DNA of 32,216 nucleotides from an uncultured Methylophilus sp. Lineage in GTDB: Bacteria > Pseudomonadota > Gammaproteobacteria > Burkholderiales > Methylophilaceae. Under the pieces are notes generated by a model that was not told the origin of the DNA, ran no database searches, and was given only the letters and a program-made list of their open reading frames with translations. Numbering within the stretch: position 1 is the first letter of the stretch; each line of letters starts with the position of its first letter. Shown here in pieces: positions 1 to 7,122 of this stretch. The position numbers and the translations under genes are program-made. The stretch is from assembly GCA_936943315.1 (NCBI GenBank), contig CAKZJM010000322.1:1-32216 (forward strand), given 5' to 3'.

Positions 1-2
1 TA

Positions 3-80
3 CTCCGTTCTGTTTTAGACATTATGATTTGTCTAGCAGAGCGGGTGAAGTCCAAAGCTTCAAATTATTCAAGATATTAG
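3..80 (+). CDS. Possible 3' end of an upstream gene (partial)
   Basis: The third plus-strand frame is open from the window edge to a TAG at 78-80 and would encode about 25 residues ending KSKASNYSRY. The DNA is AT-rich like the following gene. The stretch is too short to recognise, and an open frame of this length can occur by chance. It is listed only because it would fit the tail of a gene lying in the same direction as the ORF that starts at 124. Confidence 0.15.
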   Translation, partial: LRSVLDIMICLAERVKSKASNYSRY

Positions 81-123
81 TCAGTTAAAAGCTAAGGTTC
101 CTGACTTTTTTAAAGTCCCTTTC

Positions 124-579
124 GTGCTTTCAAAAAAAGACTTTACTAAATTGTTAGCTCGTCTACTAAGCGATATCGGCTTTAGCCTTGTAAAAATCGA
201 AAAAGATCTAAGGGCTATTGTATTTTCTAAACCTTTACCAAAATCTTTGGGATTTATCTCATTATGCTTTGATAATAAACAATGGACACAACAACATCGA
301 TGGGATATTACCGTCGCGATCTCTCAGCAACCAGTCACAAAATGGTTTACATGGCGTGGCTATCCGAGTATGCCTATCGCCTTTGACTTAAGTTTATTCT
401 CTCCGGGATGGCATGATGTTAGCTATTTCTTAGATTTTGAGTCTCGCCAAGATTATCAAGGAGTTTGGCATCCTGTAAGGAGTGAAATTGATGATGATAA
501 GAATAAATATGCAGCTCTTTTTATGAGAGATGCAATTAAGAATTTAGACAGTTTGATTTCTGAATCTATAGCTGGATAA
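124..579 (+). CDS. Hypothetical protein, 151 aa, in AT-rich DNA
   Basis: I do not recognise this protein. It is soluble in appearance, with no signal peptide or membrane segment. The N-terminal third is Lys-rich, and the centre has many aromatic residues (WFTWRGYPSM, then SPGWHDVSYFLDF), which suggests a compact globular domain. The start is uncertain. GTG at 124 has no visible ribosome binding site, and the frame is open upstream to base 49, with only ATT codons as alternatives. The AT-rich base composition and AT-ending codons differ strongly from all genes after 784, suggesting recent transfer. A hairpin directly at the stop codon supports a real 3' end. It could also be the remnant of a longer gene. 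Confidence 0.5.
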   Translation: MLSKKDFTKLLARLLSDIGFSLVKIEKDLRAIVFSKPLPKSLGFISLCFDNKQWTQQHRWDITVAISQQPVTKWFTWRGYPSMPIAFDLSLFSPGWHDVSYFLDFESRQDYQGVWHPVRSEIDDDKNKYAALFMRDAIKNLDSLISESIAG

Positions 580-601
580 AAAGCTCTAAAAGTGAGCTTT
601 T
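579..601 (+). terminator. Hairpin terminator after the 151-aa ORF
   Basis: AAAAGCTC (579-586) and GAGCTTTT (594-601) form a perfect 8-bp stem with a 7-base loop, starting on the last base of the stop codon. The A/T ends of the stem supply an A-tract and U-tract, so it could work in either direction. A second perfect hairpin, TACGCG/CGCGTA (601-606 and 612-617), follows directly. Confidence 0.6.
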
Positions 602-783
602 ACGCGTCTGTCGCGTAATATGGCATTTCAATCGTGCCTATTCTGCAAAGCCACTTTTTAAAGTTTATCGTTCAGTGTAGAAAGGCGAGATATCTGGAGG
701 TAAATTGCCAGCGACTTGTAGTTTTAATAGCTATCTAACCGTTAGTGCAAAGCGCGTCGTATCGCTGCCATTCTAATGGTAGG
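602..783. other. Intergenic region at the base-composition boundary
   Basis: About 180 bases lie between the AT-rich ORF and the 3' end of the allophanate hydrolase C-domain gene on the other strand. Composition changes here from AT-rich to the balanced GC of the rest of the window. Apart from the small 601-617 hairpin and a weak CCATT/AATGG dyad near 771-782, I see no gene, repeat or attachment site. Confidence 0.5.
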
Positions 784-1188
784 TCAGGAATTACTTAAGT
801 CCTGAAACTGGAGATACACTCGCCAACCGCCAAAATTTGATATATCAGTAGCACTTTCACTCGCATAAGCTTCACATAAAAACCCAGCGACTTGTTCACC
901 ATTTTGCAGCGTGAGTGTGCCGAAGCCGAGAGGGGCCGGGACGCTGGCGACCAGTTTGCCGTAATTCTCCAGGGGCAGTTGCCAGACTTCCAGGGCGATT
1001 TGGCTGCCGCCTGTATTGACTCTGACCAGGCCGGGCCGGGGTGGGTTAAAGCCTGCCAGGTGATAGAGTTTGTAGTCGGCCGAGGTGTGGTCGGCGCGTA
1101 CAAAGGTCGCTTGCAGCGCCAGGAGTTGCGGGTTGAGGGGTAGGCCTTGCATATGGGCGCCGCAGACGGCGACCTCTATCATGGTCAT
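784..1188 (-). CDS. Allophanate hydrolase C-terminal domain as a separate protein (134 aa)
   Basis: This matches the C-terminal domain of allophanate hydrolase (AtzF/DUR1,2 type, gamma-glutamylcyclotransferase-like fold). Visible family hallmarks are IEVAVCGAHMQGLPLN near the N-terminus, the YKLYHLAG strand, the GFL.EAYA segment and the terminal FGGWRVYL. In known enzymes this domain is fused behind the amidase domain and is linked to oligomer stability or, in the Kluyveromyces enzyme, to decarboxylation of N-carboxycarbamate. Here it follows the amidase gene in the same reading frame, after a TAA (1218-1216). I place the start at ATG 1188 because GGAAGGA (about 1201-1195) sits at ribosome-binding distance. 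An upstream ATG at 1206 would add six residues and has no such site. It presumably works as a partner of the adjacent amidase. Confidence 0.85.
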   Translation of the reverse strand: MTMIEVAVCGAHMQGLPLNPQLLALQATFVRADHTSADYKLYHLAGFNPPRPGLVRVNTGGSQIALEVWQLPLENYGKLVASVPAPLGFGTLTLQNGEQVAGFLCEAYASESATDISNFGGWRVYLQFQDLSNS

Positions 1189-1215
1189 GGTGTTTCCTTC
1201 CGGCATGTCATTGTA

Positions 1216-2544
1216 TTAACGGCCTAGTTGTTTGGCGAGATCAATCAGCATGTCATCGTGAAACGCAGGTGCGCACAGGGTGATGCCAAATGGCAGGCCG
1301 TTTTGTTGAAAACCGGCCGGGATGGCGATGGCGCATAAGTCGAGCAGGTTCATAAAATTGGTGTAGTAACCGAGGTTGCTATTGGTTTGAATAGGGTCGC
1401 GTTCTACTTCGTCAATGGTATAAATGGTGCCCGCGGTGGGGGTGACAATCAGGTCGATGTCTGCCCAGGTTTTTTGCGCTTGCGCCTGGTTGGCCTTGAG
1501 TTGGTAGAGGGTGTGATAGGCGTCGGCCGCACTGAATTTGCTGGCTCCCTGAATAATATTGCGGGTGACGGGATACATCGCCTCTGCTTGTGATTCGATA
1601 AATGGCCGGATGGCGGCATAGCGTTCTGCCACAATCGCGCCTTCGTAAAGAAGCCGGGCGGTGTTCAGGAAGACCGAAAAATCAATATCGACCCGCTGAC
1701 CGCCCATGGCCACCAGCTCTTGAATGGCGTTATTAAACAGGCCAGGCGTTTCTGGATTGCCAAAAAATTGAAGTTGTTCCGCATAGGGCACACCAAAACG
1801 GAATTCAGGCTTGAGCGCTGGTGTTGTGTGGTTGGGCGAGGGGCGTGAATATGGGTCGGCTGCGTCTTCGCCTTGGGCAATCGCCAGCACTTGTTCGGCA
1901 TCTTCAGTGTTGCGGGCAAAAATGGAGACGCAATCAAGCGAGCGGCAGGCGGGCACCACGCCGTGGGTGCTCAACAGCCCGCAACTCGGTTTGATGCCGA
2001 CCAGATTGTTGAACGCGGCAGGCACGCGGCCTGAACCTGCGGTGTCTGTGCCCAGGCTGAAGCTCGCCATGCCGAGCGCGACTGCGACGGCAGAACCGGA
2101 GCTGGAGCCACCTGAGATATAAGCCGGGTCGATACTGTTTTTGCAGGCGCCATAGGGAGACCTCACGCCGACTAATCCTGTGGCAAATTGGTCTAGATTG
2201 GTTTTACCTACCGGAATGGCACCCGCGGCAATGAGTTTTTTAACCACGGTGGCATGTTGATCCGCTGTGTACGCATAGGCCGGGCAAGCGGCCGTTGTGG
2301 GGAAGCCAGCCAGGTCTATGTTGTCTTTAATCGCAAACGGGATGCCGTATAAGGGGAGTTTTAACGGATCCATGGTTTCGAGTTGGCGGGCATGCCCCAG
2401 CATTTCTGTGAGGGCTAGGCGTGTTATCCACACATGGTGGCTATCCTCACCATGAATGGTGCTAGCGAGCTGTTCCACCAGTTGGCTGGGCCTGAGTGAG
2501 CCATCCAGATAGGCTTTTCTTAAATGGGTGATGCTGAGATTCAT
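1216..2544 (-). CDS. atzF: Allophanate hydrolase, amidase domain only (AtzF-like, 442 aa)
   Basis: This is an amidase-signature enzyme matching the N-terminal domain of allophanate hydrolase, which hydrolyses allophanate towards ammonia and CO2 in the cytoplasm. The Ser-cisSer-Lys triad is visible: Lys73 in YGIPFAIKDNID, the GGSSSGS stretch at about 145-151, and nucleophile Ser171 in DTAGSGRVP. The family-typical GIKPSCGLLSTHGVVPACRS follows. Known full-length enzymes are about 600 residues. This one ends after 442 at LAKQLGR, and the C-terminal domain is encoded by the next gene in the same frame, three codons downstream of the TAA. A GGAG lies 11 bases before the ATG, and the gap to the upstream permease gene is 34 bases, so it is probably co-transcribed with the permease and cysteine hydrolase. 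The amidase triad is intact, so I read this as a natural split rather than decay. Confidence 0.9.
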   Translation of the reverse strand: MNLSITHLRKAYLDGSLRPSQLVEQLASTIHGEDSHHVWITRLALTEMLGHARQLETMDPLKLPLYGIPFAIKDNIDLAGFPTTAACPAYAYTADQHATVVKKLIAAGAIPVGKTNLDQFATGLVGVRSPYGACKNSIDPAYISGGSSSGSAVAVALGMASFSLGTDTAGSGRVPAAFNNLVGIKPSCGLLSTHGVVPACRSLDCVSIFARNTEDAEQVLAIAQGEDAADPYSRPSPNHTTPALKPEFRFGVPYAEQLQFFGNPETPGLFNNAIQELVAMGGQRVDIDFSVFLNTARLLYEGAIVAERYAAIRPFIESQAEAMYPVTRNIIQGASKFSAADAYHTLYQLKANQAQAQKTWADIDLIVTPTAGTIYTIDEVERDPIQTNSNLGYYTNFMNLLDLCAIAIPAGFQQNGLPFGITLCAPAFHDDMLIDLAKQLGR

Positions 2545-2578
2545 GCGGAATCGTGCTCCATACTGACTGGGCTATGGC

Positions 2579-4141
2579 TCAATGTGCGCTGGCAGGGCTG
2601 GCGGTCATGGGATGAAAGCGGGCATATTGGCTGCTCAACCCGAGTAATAGCGACACGGCGAGATAGCTGGCCGCAATCGGCAGAGATTGAGCAATGCCGA
2701 TCGCTTCGCCATGCATGAGGCCAAAAAACGTGAATATGGCGGCGGTCAGTGCAAAAGTGGCCGCCTGGATCAGCTTGCGGTCTATGACGAGGGCGGCAAT
2801 CGCACCCAGCATCAAGCCGCCCAGAATGGCACCGCCGCCCAGCACTTCCAGCCCGTGGTACAGCACACCCACCTGGCCGAGTTTATCCAACCCCAGCGTG
2901 GCGGCATTGGTGCCTGCCACTGCTAGCACATTGTCAATTTGCAGTTTTCCCCAGGCGGCGACATGCGGTAGAAACGCCAGGATAATCGCCGGGGCATGAC
3001 TTTTTGGGGTTTCCTGAAATGCTTGTGCCCCGATCAGCATGCCAATATAGAGCAGGATAGGGGAAATGGCGACCACCGGGATCAGCGAGGCCATGAGCGC
3101 AATGATGCCTAACCAGGAAAGCAACAGCACCATGATGCCGGTGGCAGCTGAGTAACCGATGCGCCCGCCCATGGCTTTCCAGCCGGGGTGGCCGATATAC
3201 ACAGCATTGATGAACGGGTTACCCATCAGGCAGCCCACCAGGCTGATCACGCCATCTGCAGACAATACCCGCGTTGTCGGAAAACTGTCGCCGCCCGCCG
3301 CGGCACTTTCCACGTTGTCCATGGCTTCGACCAGGTCATAAATCCCGAATGGAATGGCGGTGACCAGAATCACGCCCAAGAACTCAAATCCTGAAAAGAC
3401 GTGGCCGAATGCAGGCAACGGTAATGAAAAGCCAAAGTTCGCCAACGCGCCAGTGACATTGTCCATGCTCATATGCGCATAGTTGAGGCCAAACAGGTTT
3501 GAACCCCAGGCAACCAGGGTGCCAGCCGCTATCGCCACCAACCCTGCCGGAACGCCCTTGAAGTAGCGCACGCCGCCGAACCAGCTGGCCAATATGATGG
3601 CAAAACACACAACGCCAACCATGGGGGTCATGAACATTTCGAGGGCCGGGCGCAAGCTGATAAACGCCACTGACACGCCTGCCAAGGTGCCCAGTAACGC
3701 CGCACGCGGTGTGATCTTGCGGATGACGGGCGCAATCAGGCCACCCAGCATCAGGACAAAACTCTGGATAAACACCCAGGCCAGCCCTGCCTCCCAGCCC
3801 TTGACCGGGTCTCCGCTGCTCAGCGAGATCGGCAGCATGATGACAAACACCACCACAAACATATGTGGCACGCTGACGCCCGAGGGTAAGGCGCAGACGT
3901 CATTGCGGCCAGTCTCGCGGGCCAGCTTGAGCGCCAGCCAGGCGTAATACATGGTGCTTAAAAACAGCATGAGGCCGGTGGCAGGCAAGATTCTCCCAAA
4001 CACCATGTCATCCGGCATTTTGAGCACAAACCGCAGCAAGCCGGTGAGCACCAGCAGGTTGACGAGAATATTGGTGCCAAAGCCGAAAAAAGCGTTCCAG
4101 TCACCGGGTGACCAGAGTTTGATGCCTGAAGCCGTTGTCAT
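2579..4141 (-). CDS. NCS2-type nucleobase/cation symporter (520 aa)
   Basis: This is a polytopic inner-membrane protein with roughly 12-14 hydrophobic segments from about residue 23 to 505 and no signal peptide. It has the look of the NCS2 xanthine/uracil permease superfamily: an N-terminal AFFGFGTNILVNLLVLTG segment, the NDVCALPSGVS turn near residue 80-90, and the acidic stretch EAMDNVESAAAGGD near 272-285, where NCS2 proteins carry substrate and cation ligands. A strong GAGGAGAA precedes the ATG. It lies between the BiuH-like hydrolase and the allophanate hydrolase genes, so it probably imports the nitrogen compound degraded by the cluster (a ureide, a pyrimidine or purine breakdown product, or an s-triazine). 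The actual substrate cannot be read from the sequence. Confidence 0.8.
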   Translation of the reverse strand: MTTASGIKLWSPGDWNAFFGFGTNILVNLLVLTGLLRFVLKMPDDMVFGRILPATGLMLFLSTMYYAWLALKLARETGRNDVCALPSGVSVPHMFVVVFVIMLPISLSSGDPVKGWEAGLAWVFIQSFVLMLGGLIAPVIRKITPRAALLGTLAGVSVAFISLRPALEMFMTPMVGVVCFAIILASWFGGVRYFKGVPAGLVAIAAGTLVAWGSNLFGLNYAHMSMDNVTGALANFGFSLPLPAFGHVFSGFEFLGVILVTAIPFGIYDLVEAMDNVESAAAGGDSFPTTRVLSADGVISLVGCLMGNPFINAVYIGHPGWKAMGGRIGYSAATGIMVLLLSWLGIIALMASLIPVVAISPILLYIGMLIGAQAFQETPKSHAPAIILAFLPHVAAWGKLQIDNVLAVAGTNAATLGLDKLGQVGVLYHGLEVLGGGAILGGLMLGAIAALVIDRKLIQAATFALTAAIFTFFGLMHGEAIGIAQSLPIAASYLAVSLLLGLSSQYARFHPMTASPASAH

Positions 4142-4173
4142 AGATGGATTCTCCTCAAAAGGCGTGTGCCTGA

Positions 4174-4845
4174 TTAATGTTGTAATGCGTTCACCACTTG
4201 ATGGCTTTCGGTCACCCAGCCAAAAATGGCGCTTTGAGCAGCAAACATGCGCAGGCTCACAGCGTGAAATTCGCGGTTATATGAAGCACAGCAATCGCCT
4301 GGGATCAGGCATCTGAAGCCGCGGTCATTTGCCTCGCGCACGGTGGTGTGTACGCAGACTTCGGTGGTCACCCCGCCCACAATCAGGGTGCTAATCTTGC
4401 GATTGCGTAAAATCAACTCCAGGTCGGTGGCATAAAATGAGCCTTTGCCTGGCTTGTCTATGACGGGCTCTCCCGGCAGGGGATACAGATCTGGAATAAT
4501 GTCGTGCCCGGCCTCGCCACGAATCAGAATGCGGCCCATCGGCCCGGCATCGCCGATGCGTACTTTGGGGGAGCCGCGGTGCACTTTGGCCTCGAACGCA
4601 TCGTGCATGTCAGCCCGGTGACCTTCACGCGTGTGTATCACCAGCATGCCTTGTGCCCTGGCGGCTTTGAGGAGCGCCTGGCAGGGCGCAATGGCTGCTT
4701 TAAGCAAGCTAACATCATTGCCCAGGCTTTGCCCGAAGCCGCCTTCCTCTATAAAGTCGCGCTGCATGTCTATGATCAGAACAGCCGTCTGTTGCGGGTC
4801 AAAAGTGAAGGGTTCCGGCAAGGCAGGCACGGTACAGGTTTTCAT
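4174..4845 (-). CDS. Isochorismatase-like cysteine hydrolase, biuret amidohydrolase (BiuH)-like (223 aa)
   Basis: This is a cysteine hydrolase of the isochorismatase/nicotinamidase superfamily. The triad is visible, counted from ATG 4845: Asp26 in LIIDMQRDF, Lys134 in DKPGKGSF and Cys164 in GGVTTEVCVHTT. The stretches HTREGHR, GRILIRGEAGHDIIP and VREANDRGF strongly recall BiuH, which converts biuret to allophanate and ammonia. Allophanate would then go to the split hydrolase encoded two genes downstream. A GTG start at 4869 would add eight residues but has no ribosome binding site and nearly abuts the putative operator at 4877-4887. ATG 4845 is preceded by GAAGAAAAAG and is preferred. This appears to be the first gene of the transcript carrying the permease and allophanate hydrolase genes. 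Other small amides, such as a ureide, cannot be excluded as substrate. Confidence 0.85.
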   Translation of the reverse strand: MKTCTVPALPEPFTFDPQQTAVLIIDMQRDFIEEGGFGQSLGNDVSLLKAAIAPCQALLKAARAQGMLVIHTREGHRADMHDAFEAKVHRGSPKVRIGDAGPMGRILIRGEAGHDIIPDLYPLPGEPVIDKPGKGSFYATDLELILRNRKISTLIVGGVTTEVCVHTTVREANDRGFRCLIPGDCCASYNREFHAVSLRMFAAQSAIFGWVTESHQVVNALQH

Positions 4846-4876
4846 AGGGGCTTTTTCTTCATCTAACACTATTCTG

Positions 4877-4887
4877 ATGTATACAAC
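4877..4887. promoter_or_regulatory. Putative GntR operator before the cysteine hydrolase gene
   Basis: ATGTATACAAC contains the palindrome TGTATACA (4878-4885). It shares the 11-mer TGTATACAACA with the site at 7061-7071. It fits the tNGTnnACNa pattern known for FadR-subfamily GntR regulators and lies about 33 bases upstream of the preferred start. Binding by the GntR/FCD protein encoded at 7123-7821 is inferred from location. Confidence 0.55.
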
Positions 4888-5010
4888 AAAGCAAATCGTA
4901 TGCCTGCGCGCATGTGAGCCAGACTCTGAAAAAAGTTGTTTTAAAACAGTCTTTAACGCGCTGGTTAACGCAGGGGGGATAGACTTAAACAGTCATTGAA
5001 TGGCAACAAA

Positions 5011-5029
5011 ATGGTGCGGATTGCACCAT
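5011..5029 (-). terminator. Candidate terminator of the atzG-atzE-atzH transcript
   Basis: ATGGTGC (5011-5017) and GCACCAT (5023-5029) form a perfect 7-bp stem with a 5-base loop. On the minus strand, downstream of the AtzH-like gene, the hairpin is followed by TTTTGTTG, a short U-rich tail. It lies about 50 bases past the atzH stop, between the two presumed transcripts. An alternative role as part of the next promoter is possible. Confidence 0.45.
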
Positions 5030-5080
5030 ACTTGTACAACAGAGCGGGTACATTAGGACCTGTAAATCAGTACTTGCCTA

Positions 5081-5449
5081 TCAGGCATTGAGGAAAGACA
5101 CATGGGCGGCGGCGATTTTCCAGCCTTGTGCCGTACGTATCCAGCTTTGACTCTGACGGCCATGGATATCTCCGCGCTTGAATTCGGTGCTGGCGTTGGC
5201 ATAGTCTGTACCATAGGTCGTGATCACCGTATTCAAAAGTATGCGTGCCGCGGGGGCGGGGCGCTGTTTCCTGAAGTTGGCAATTTGCTCCCAGCCATAC
5301 AGATTTTCTGTCGCGCCATAACGCACGGCATGCGGACTTTGCCAGAAAAAATCAATCAGGGCTGTCACGTCATTACTGGTTAGCGCCCGCTCATACGCGG
5401 CAAACACCGCTTCTACTTCAGCCAATATTACGGGGTCGTTGATTTGCAT
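5081..5449 (-). CDS. atzH: AtzH-like protein (DUF3225, SnoaL/NTF2-like fold, 122 aa)
   Basis: This small cytoplasmic protein fits the DUF3225/AtzH family. The N-terminal helix EVEAVFAAYERALTSNDV, the WQSPHAVRYG segment, NLYGWEQIANFRKQR and the terminal WKIAAAHVSFL are characteristic. In Pseudomonas sp. ADP, AtzH is the decarboxylating amidohydrolase that converts 1,3-dicarboxyurea, the AtzE product, to allophanate. The length is close to the family norm. TGAGG lies at good distance before the ATG, and only 15 bases separate it from the atzE-like stop codon, so the genes are almost certainly co-transcribed. Its presence beside atzE and atzG makes a carboxybiuret-type route more likely than a generic amidase function for this cluster. 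Confidence 0.85.
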   Translation of the reverse strand: MQINDPVILAEVEAVFAAYERALTSNDVTALIDFFWQSPHAVRYGATENLYGWEQIANFRKQRPAPAARILLNTVITTYGTDYANASTEFKRGDIHGRQSQSWIRTAQGWKIAAAHVSFLNA

Positions 5450-5464
5450 GGAGACCTCAATCTT

Positions 5465-6817
5465 TTAGTGTCTGACCACAGGAGCCTGGCAGACCGATTG
5501 TTGTTGTAACCAGTGAGCCACTGCCAGCAACCTGGATTCCTGGTGAGGGGCGCCAATCAGTTGCACCGCAATCGGTAACTGGCCGGGCACATGCACAGGC
5601 ACGGCCACCACGGGCAAGCCGATGAATGAAATGGGCTGGGTAAACATGCCCATGTTAGGACGTAACGGCATGCGCTGGCCCTGGATCACCATTTCCTCCT
5701 GGCCCAACGGTTGCGCACAACAAGGGGTGGCGGGCGCAATCAGAATGTCATGGTGTGCAAACAGTTGCATGGCCTGCTCAAAAAACCAGCGGCGCAAGCG
5801 CTGTGCCTGGAGATACCAGGTGGCGGGTACGATAGTCCCTGCCGCCAACCTTGGCATCACCAGCGGATCAAACTCGTTGGCTTGCGTGCGCAGTCTTTCC
5901 AGGTGGCGGTTGCCGCCTTCGCTGGCGGTGATCAAATAGGCGGCTGAGCGGGCACGCGCGACCTCAGGCAACTCCACCGTCTTGCTGGCTTGCAGCGCGT
6001 CACATACCGCAGTCACCGCTGCCTGCGCTTGTGCATCGCCTTGCTCAAAATAGCCGCCTAAGCGGGCCACCCGGTTTGAGAGGGGATCGGTTGGCGCCAG
6101 CGGCTGGCTGTCTAACACTTCAAAGCAGGCAGACAGGTCGGCGGCTGAGCGTGCAAACAGTCCGGCGTGGTCAAAACTGTGCACAAACGGAAACATGCCT
6201 TGCAGAGACAACCGGCCGTAGGTAGGTTTGAGTCCAAACAGTCCGCACATTGAAGAGGGCACCCGCACCGACCCATTGGTATCCGAACCGAGTGTGAGCG
6301 GCACAAAGCCAGCCGCCACAGCAGCTGCCGAGCCGCCTGATGACCCACCAGCACTGCGGCTGGGGTCGTGCGGATTGCGGCTGGCACCATAGTGATGATT
6401 TTCCGTGGTGAAGCCGTAGGCATATTCGTCCATATTGAGGGCGCCCAGCAGAACTGCGCCTGCTTGCTGCATTAAATGAACCAACTGTGCATCTGCCGTG
6501 GCTGGAGGATGACGCTGGTTGATTTTGGAACCCGCTAACGTCGAAAGCCCGGCAATATCAAACAGATTTTTGACGGCGTATGGCACGCCCGCCAAGGGCG
6601 GCAATGTCTCACCCCGTTTCCGGGCGGCATCAATCGCAGCCGCTTCTTGCAAGGCGCGGCTAGCGGTCACCGTGGTAAAACTGTTATACCGCCCGTCATG
6701 TTGGGCAATCTCTGCCAGGGCCTGTTCGGTGACACTCACGGCGCTGACCTCTCCTTGACGGATTGCTGCCGCGATTGCCAGGGCTTCATCGCGCCCACTC
6801 ATCAGCGGCGCCTTCAT
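5465..6817 (-). CDS. atzE: AtzE-like amidase (1-carboxybiuret hydrolase family, 450 aa)
   Basis: This is an amidase-signature hydrolase of the AtzE group. Lys83 in GVPYAVKNLFDIAG, the GGSSGGSAAA motif at about 157-166 (cis-Ser) and nucleophile Ser183 in SDTNGSVRVPSS form the triad. AtzE acts on 1-carboxybiuret together with the small AtzG subunit. The C-terminal part (QPISFIGLPVVAVPV and QLIGAPHQE) is the usual amidase closing region. The ATG overlaps the atzG-like stop by 4 bases (ATGA), and AAGGAG precedes it, so translation should be coupled. That matches the obligate AtzE-AtzG complex. GatA-type amidotransferase subunits are related, but the atzG and atzH neighbours argue for AtzE. The true substrate is not provable from sequence. 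Confidence 0.9.
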   Translation of the reverse strand: MKAPLMSGRDEALAIAAAIRQGEVSAVSVTEQALAEIAQHDGRYNSFTTVTASRALQEAAAIDAARKRGETLPPLAGVPYAVKNLFDIAGLSTLAGSKINQRHPPATADAQLVHLMQQAGAVLLGALNMDEYAYGFTTENHHYGASRNPHDPSRSAGGSSGGSAAAVAAGFVPLTLGSDTNGSVRVPSSMCGLFGLKPTYGRLSLQGMFPFVHSFDHAGLFARSAADLSACFEVLDSQPLAPTDPLSNRVARLGGYFEQGDAQAQAAVTAVCDALQASKTVELPEVARARSAAYLITASEGGNRHLERLRTQANEFDPLVMPRLAAGTIVPATWYLQAQRLRRWFFEQAMQLFAHHDILIAPATPCCAQPLGQEEMVIQGQRMPLRPNMGMFTQPISFIGLPVVAVPVHVPGQLPIAVQLIGAPHQESRLLAVAHWLQQQSVCQAPVVRH

Positions 6818-7032
6818 TGGCCGCTCCTTTCATCACCGGGGCGAAATTCTGGTGCCGGTTCAATATGCTCAGCCAATGGCCAGCCCATCACGCGCTCGGC
6901 ATGGCTGAGCAACAGGGAGTAATGACGCGCGGTGTGTAACAGGTCTTCGGGCTGGAGGGTGATGCCATGCAGTGCTAATTGGCGCGAGATAAATACTAAA
7001 GTGTCAGCATCTTGCTGCGGGGTGTCGGACAA
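6814..7032 (-). CDS. atzG: AtzG-like small subunit (DUF4089, 72 aa)
   Basis: This 72-residue GatC-like helical protein matches AtzG/DUF4089 in size, position and features: an N-terminal helix, ALHGITLQPEDLLHTARHYSLLL, and a C-terminal proline-rich arm ending EHIEPAPEFRPG. AtzG is required for AtzE assembly, forming an AtzE2G2 complex in which the C-terminal arm wraps the large subunit. The start is TTG at 7032. There is no in-frame ATG nearby, and AGGAG lies six bases upstream, which decides it. The stop overlaps the atzE ATG. It is the first gene of its transcript, 28 bases from the palindrome at 7060-7069. Confidence 0.88.
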   Translation of the reverse strand: MSDTPQQDADTLVFISRQLALHGITLQPEDLLHTARHYSLLLSHAERVMGWPLAEHIEPAPEFRPGDERSGQ

Positions 7033-7059
7033 AACAGGCTCCTGGATCAGTCTGGGTTA

Positions 7060-7069
7060 TTGTATACAA
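7060..7069. promoter_or_regulatory. Putative GntR operator before the atzG-atzE-atzH genes
   Basis: TTGTATACAA is a perfect 10-bp palindrome in the short gap between the GntR gene's 3' end and the atzG-like start. The 11-mer TGTATACAACA (7061-7071) recurs upstream of the cysteine hydrolase gene at 4878-4888. The form fits FadR-subfamily GntR sites. It should overlap or lie close to the promoter of this transcript. Confidence 0.65.
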
Positions 7070-7122
7070 CAGATGCCAAGCAAGTGCCATACCAATGCTG
7101 CTGAAGCGTCGCGGAGAGGGGG

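Noticed and set aside
1206-1218. A frameshift or pseudogene reading of the allophanate hydrolase
   Set aside because: The two halves are in the same frame, both keep conserved motifs, and the second has its own ribosome binding site, so a natural split is more likely.
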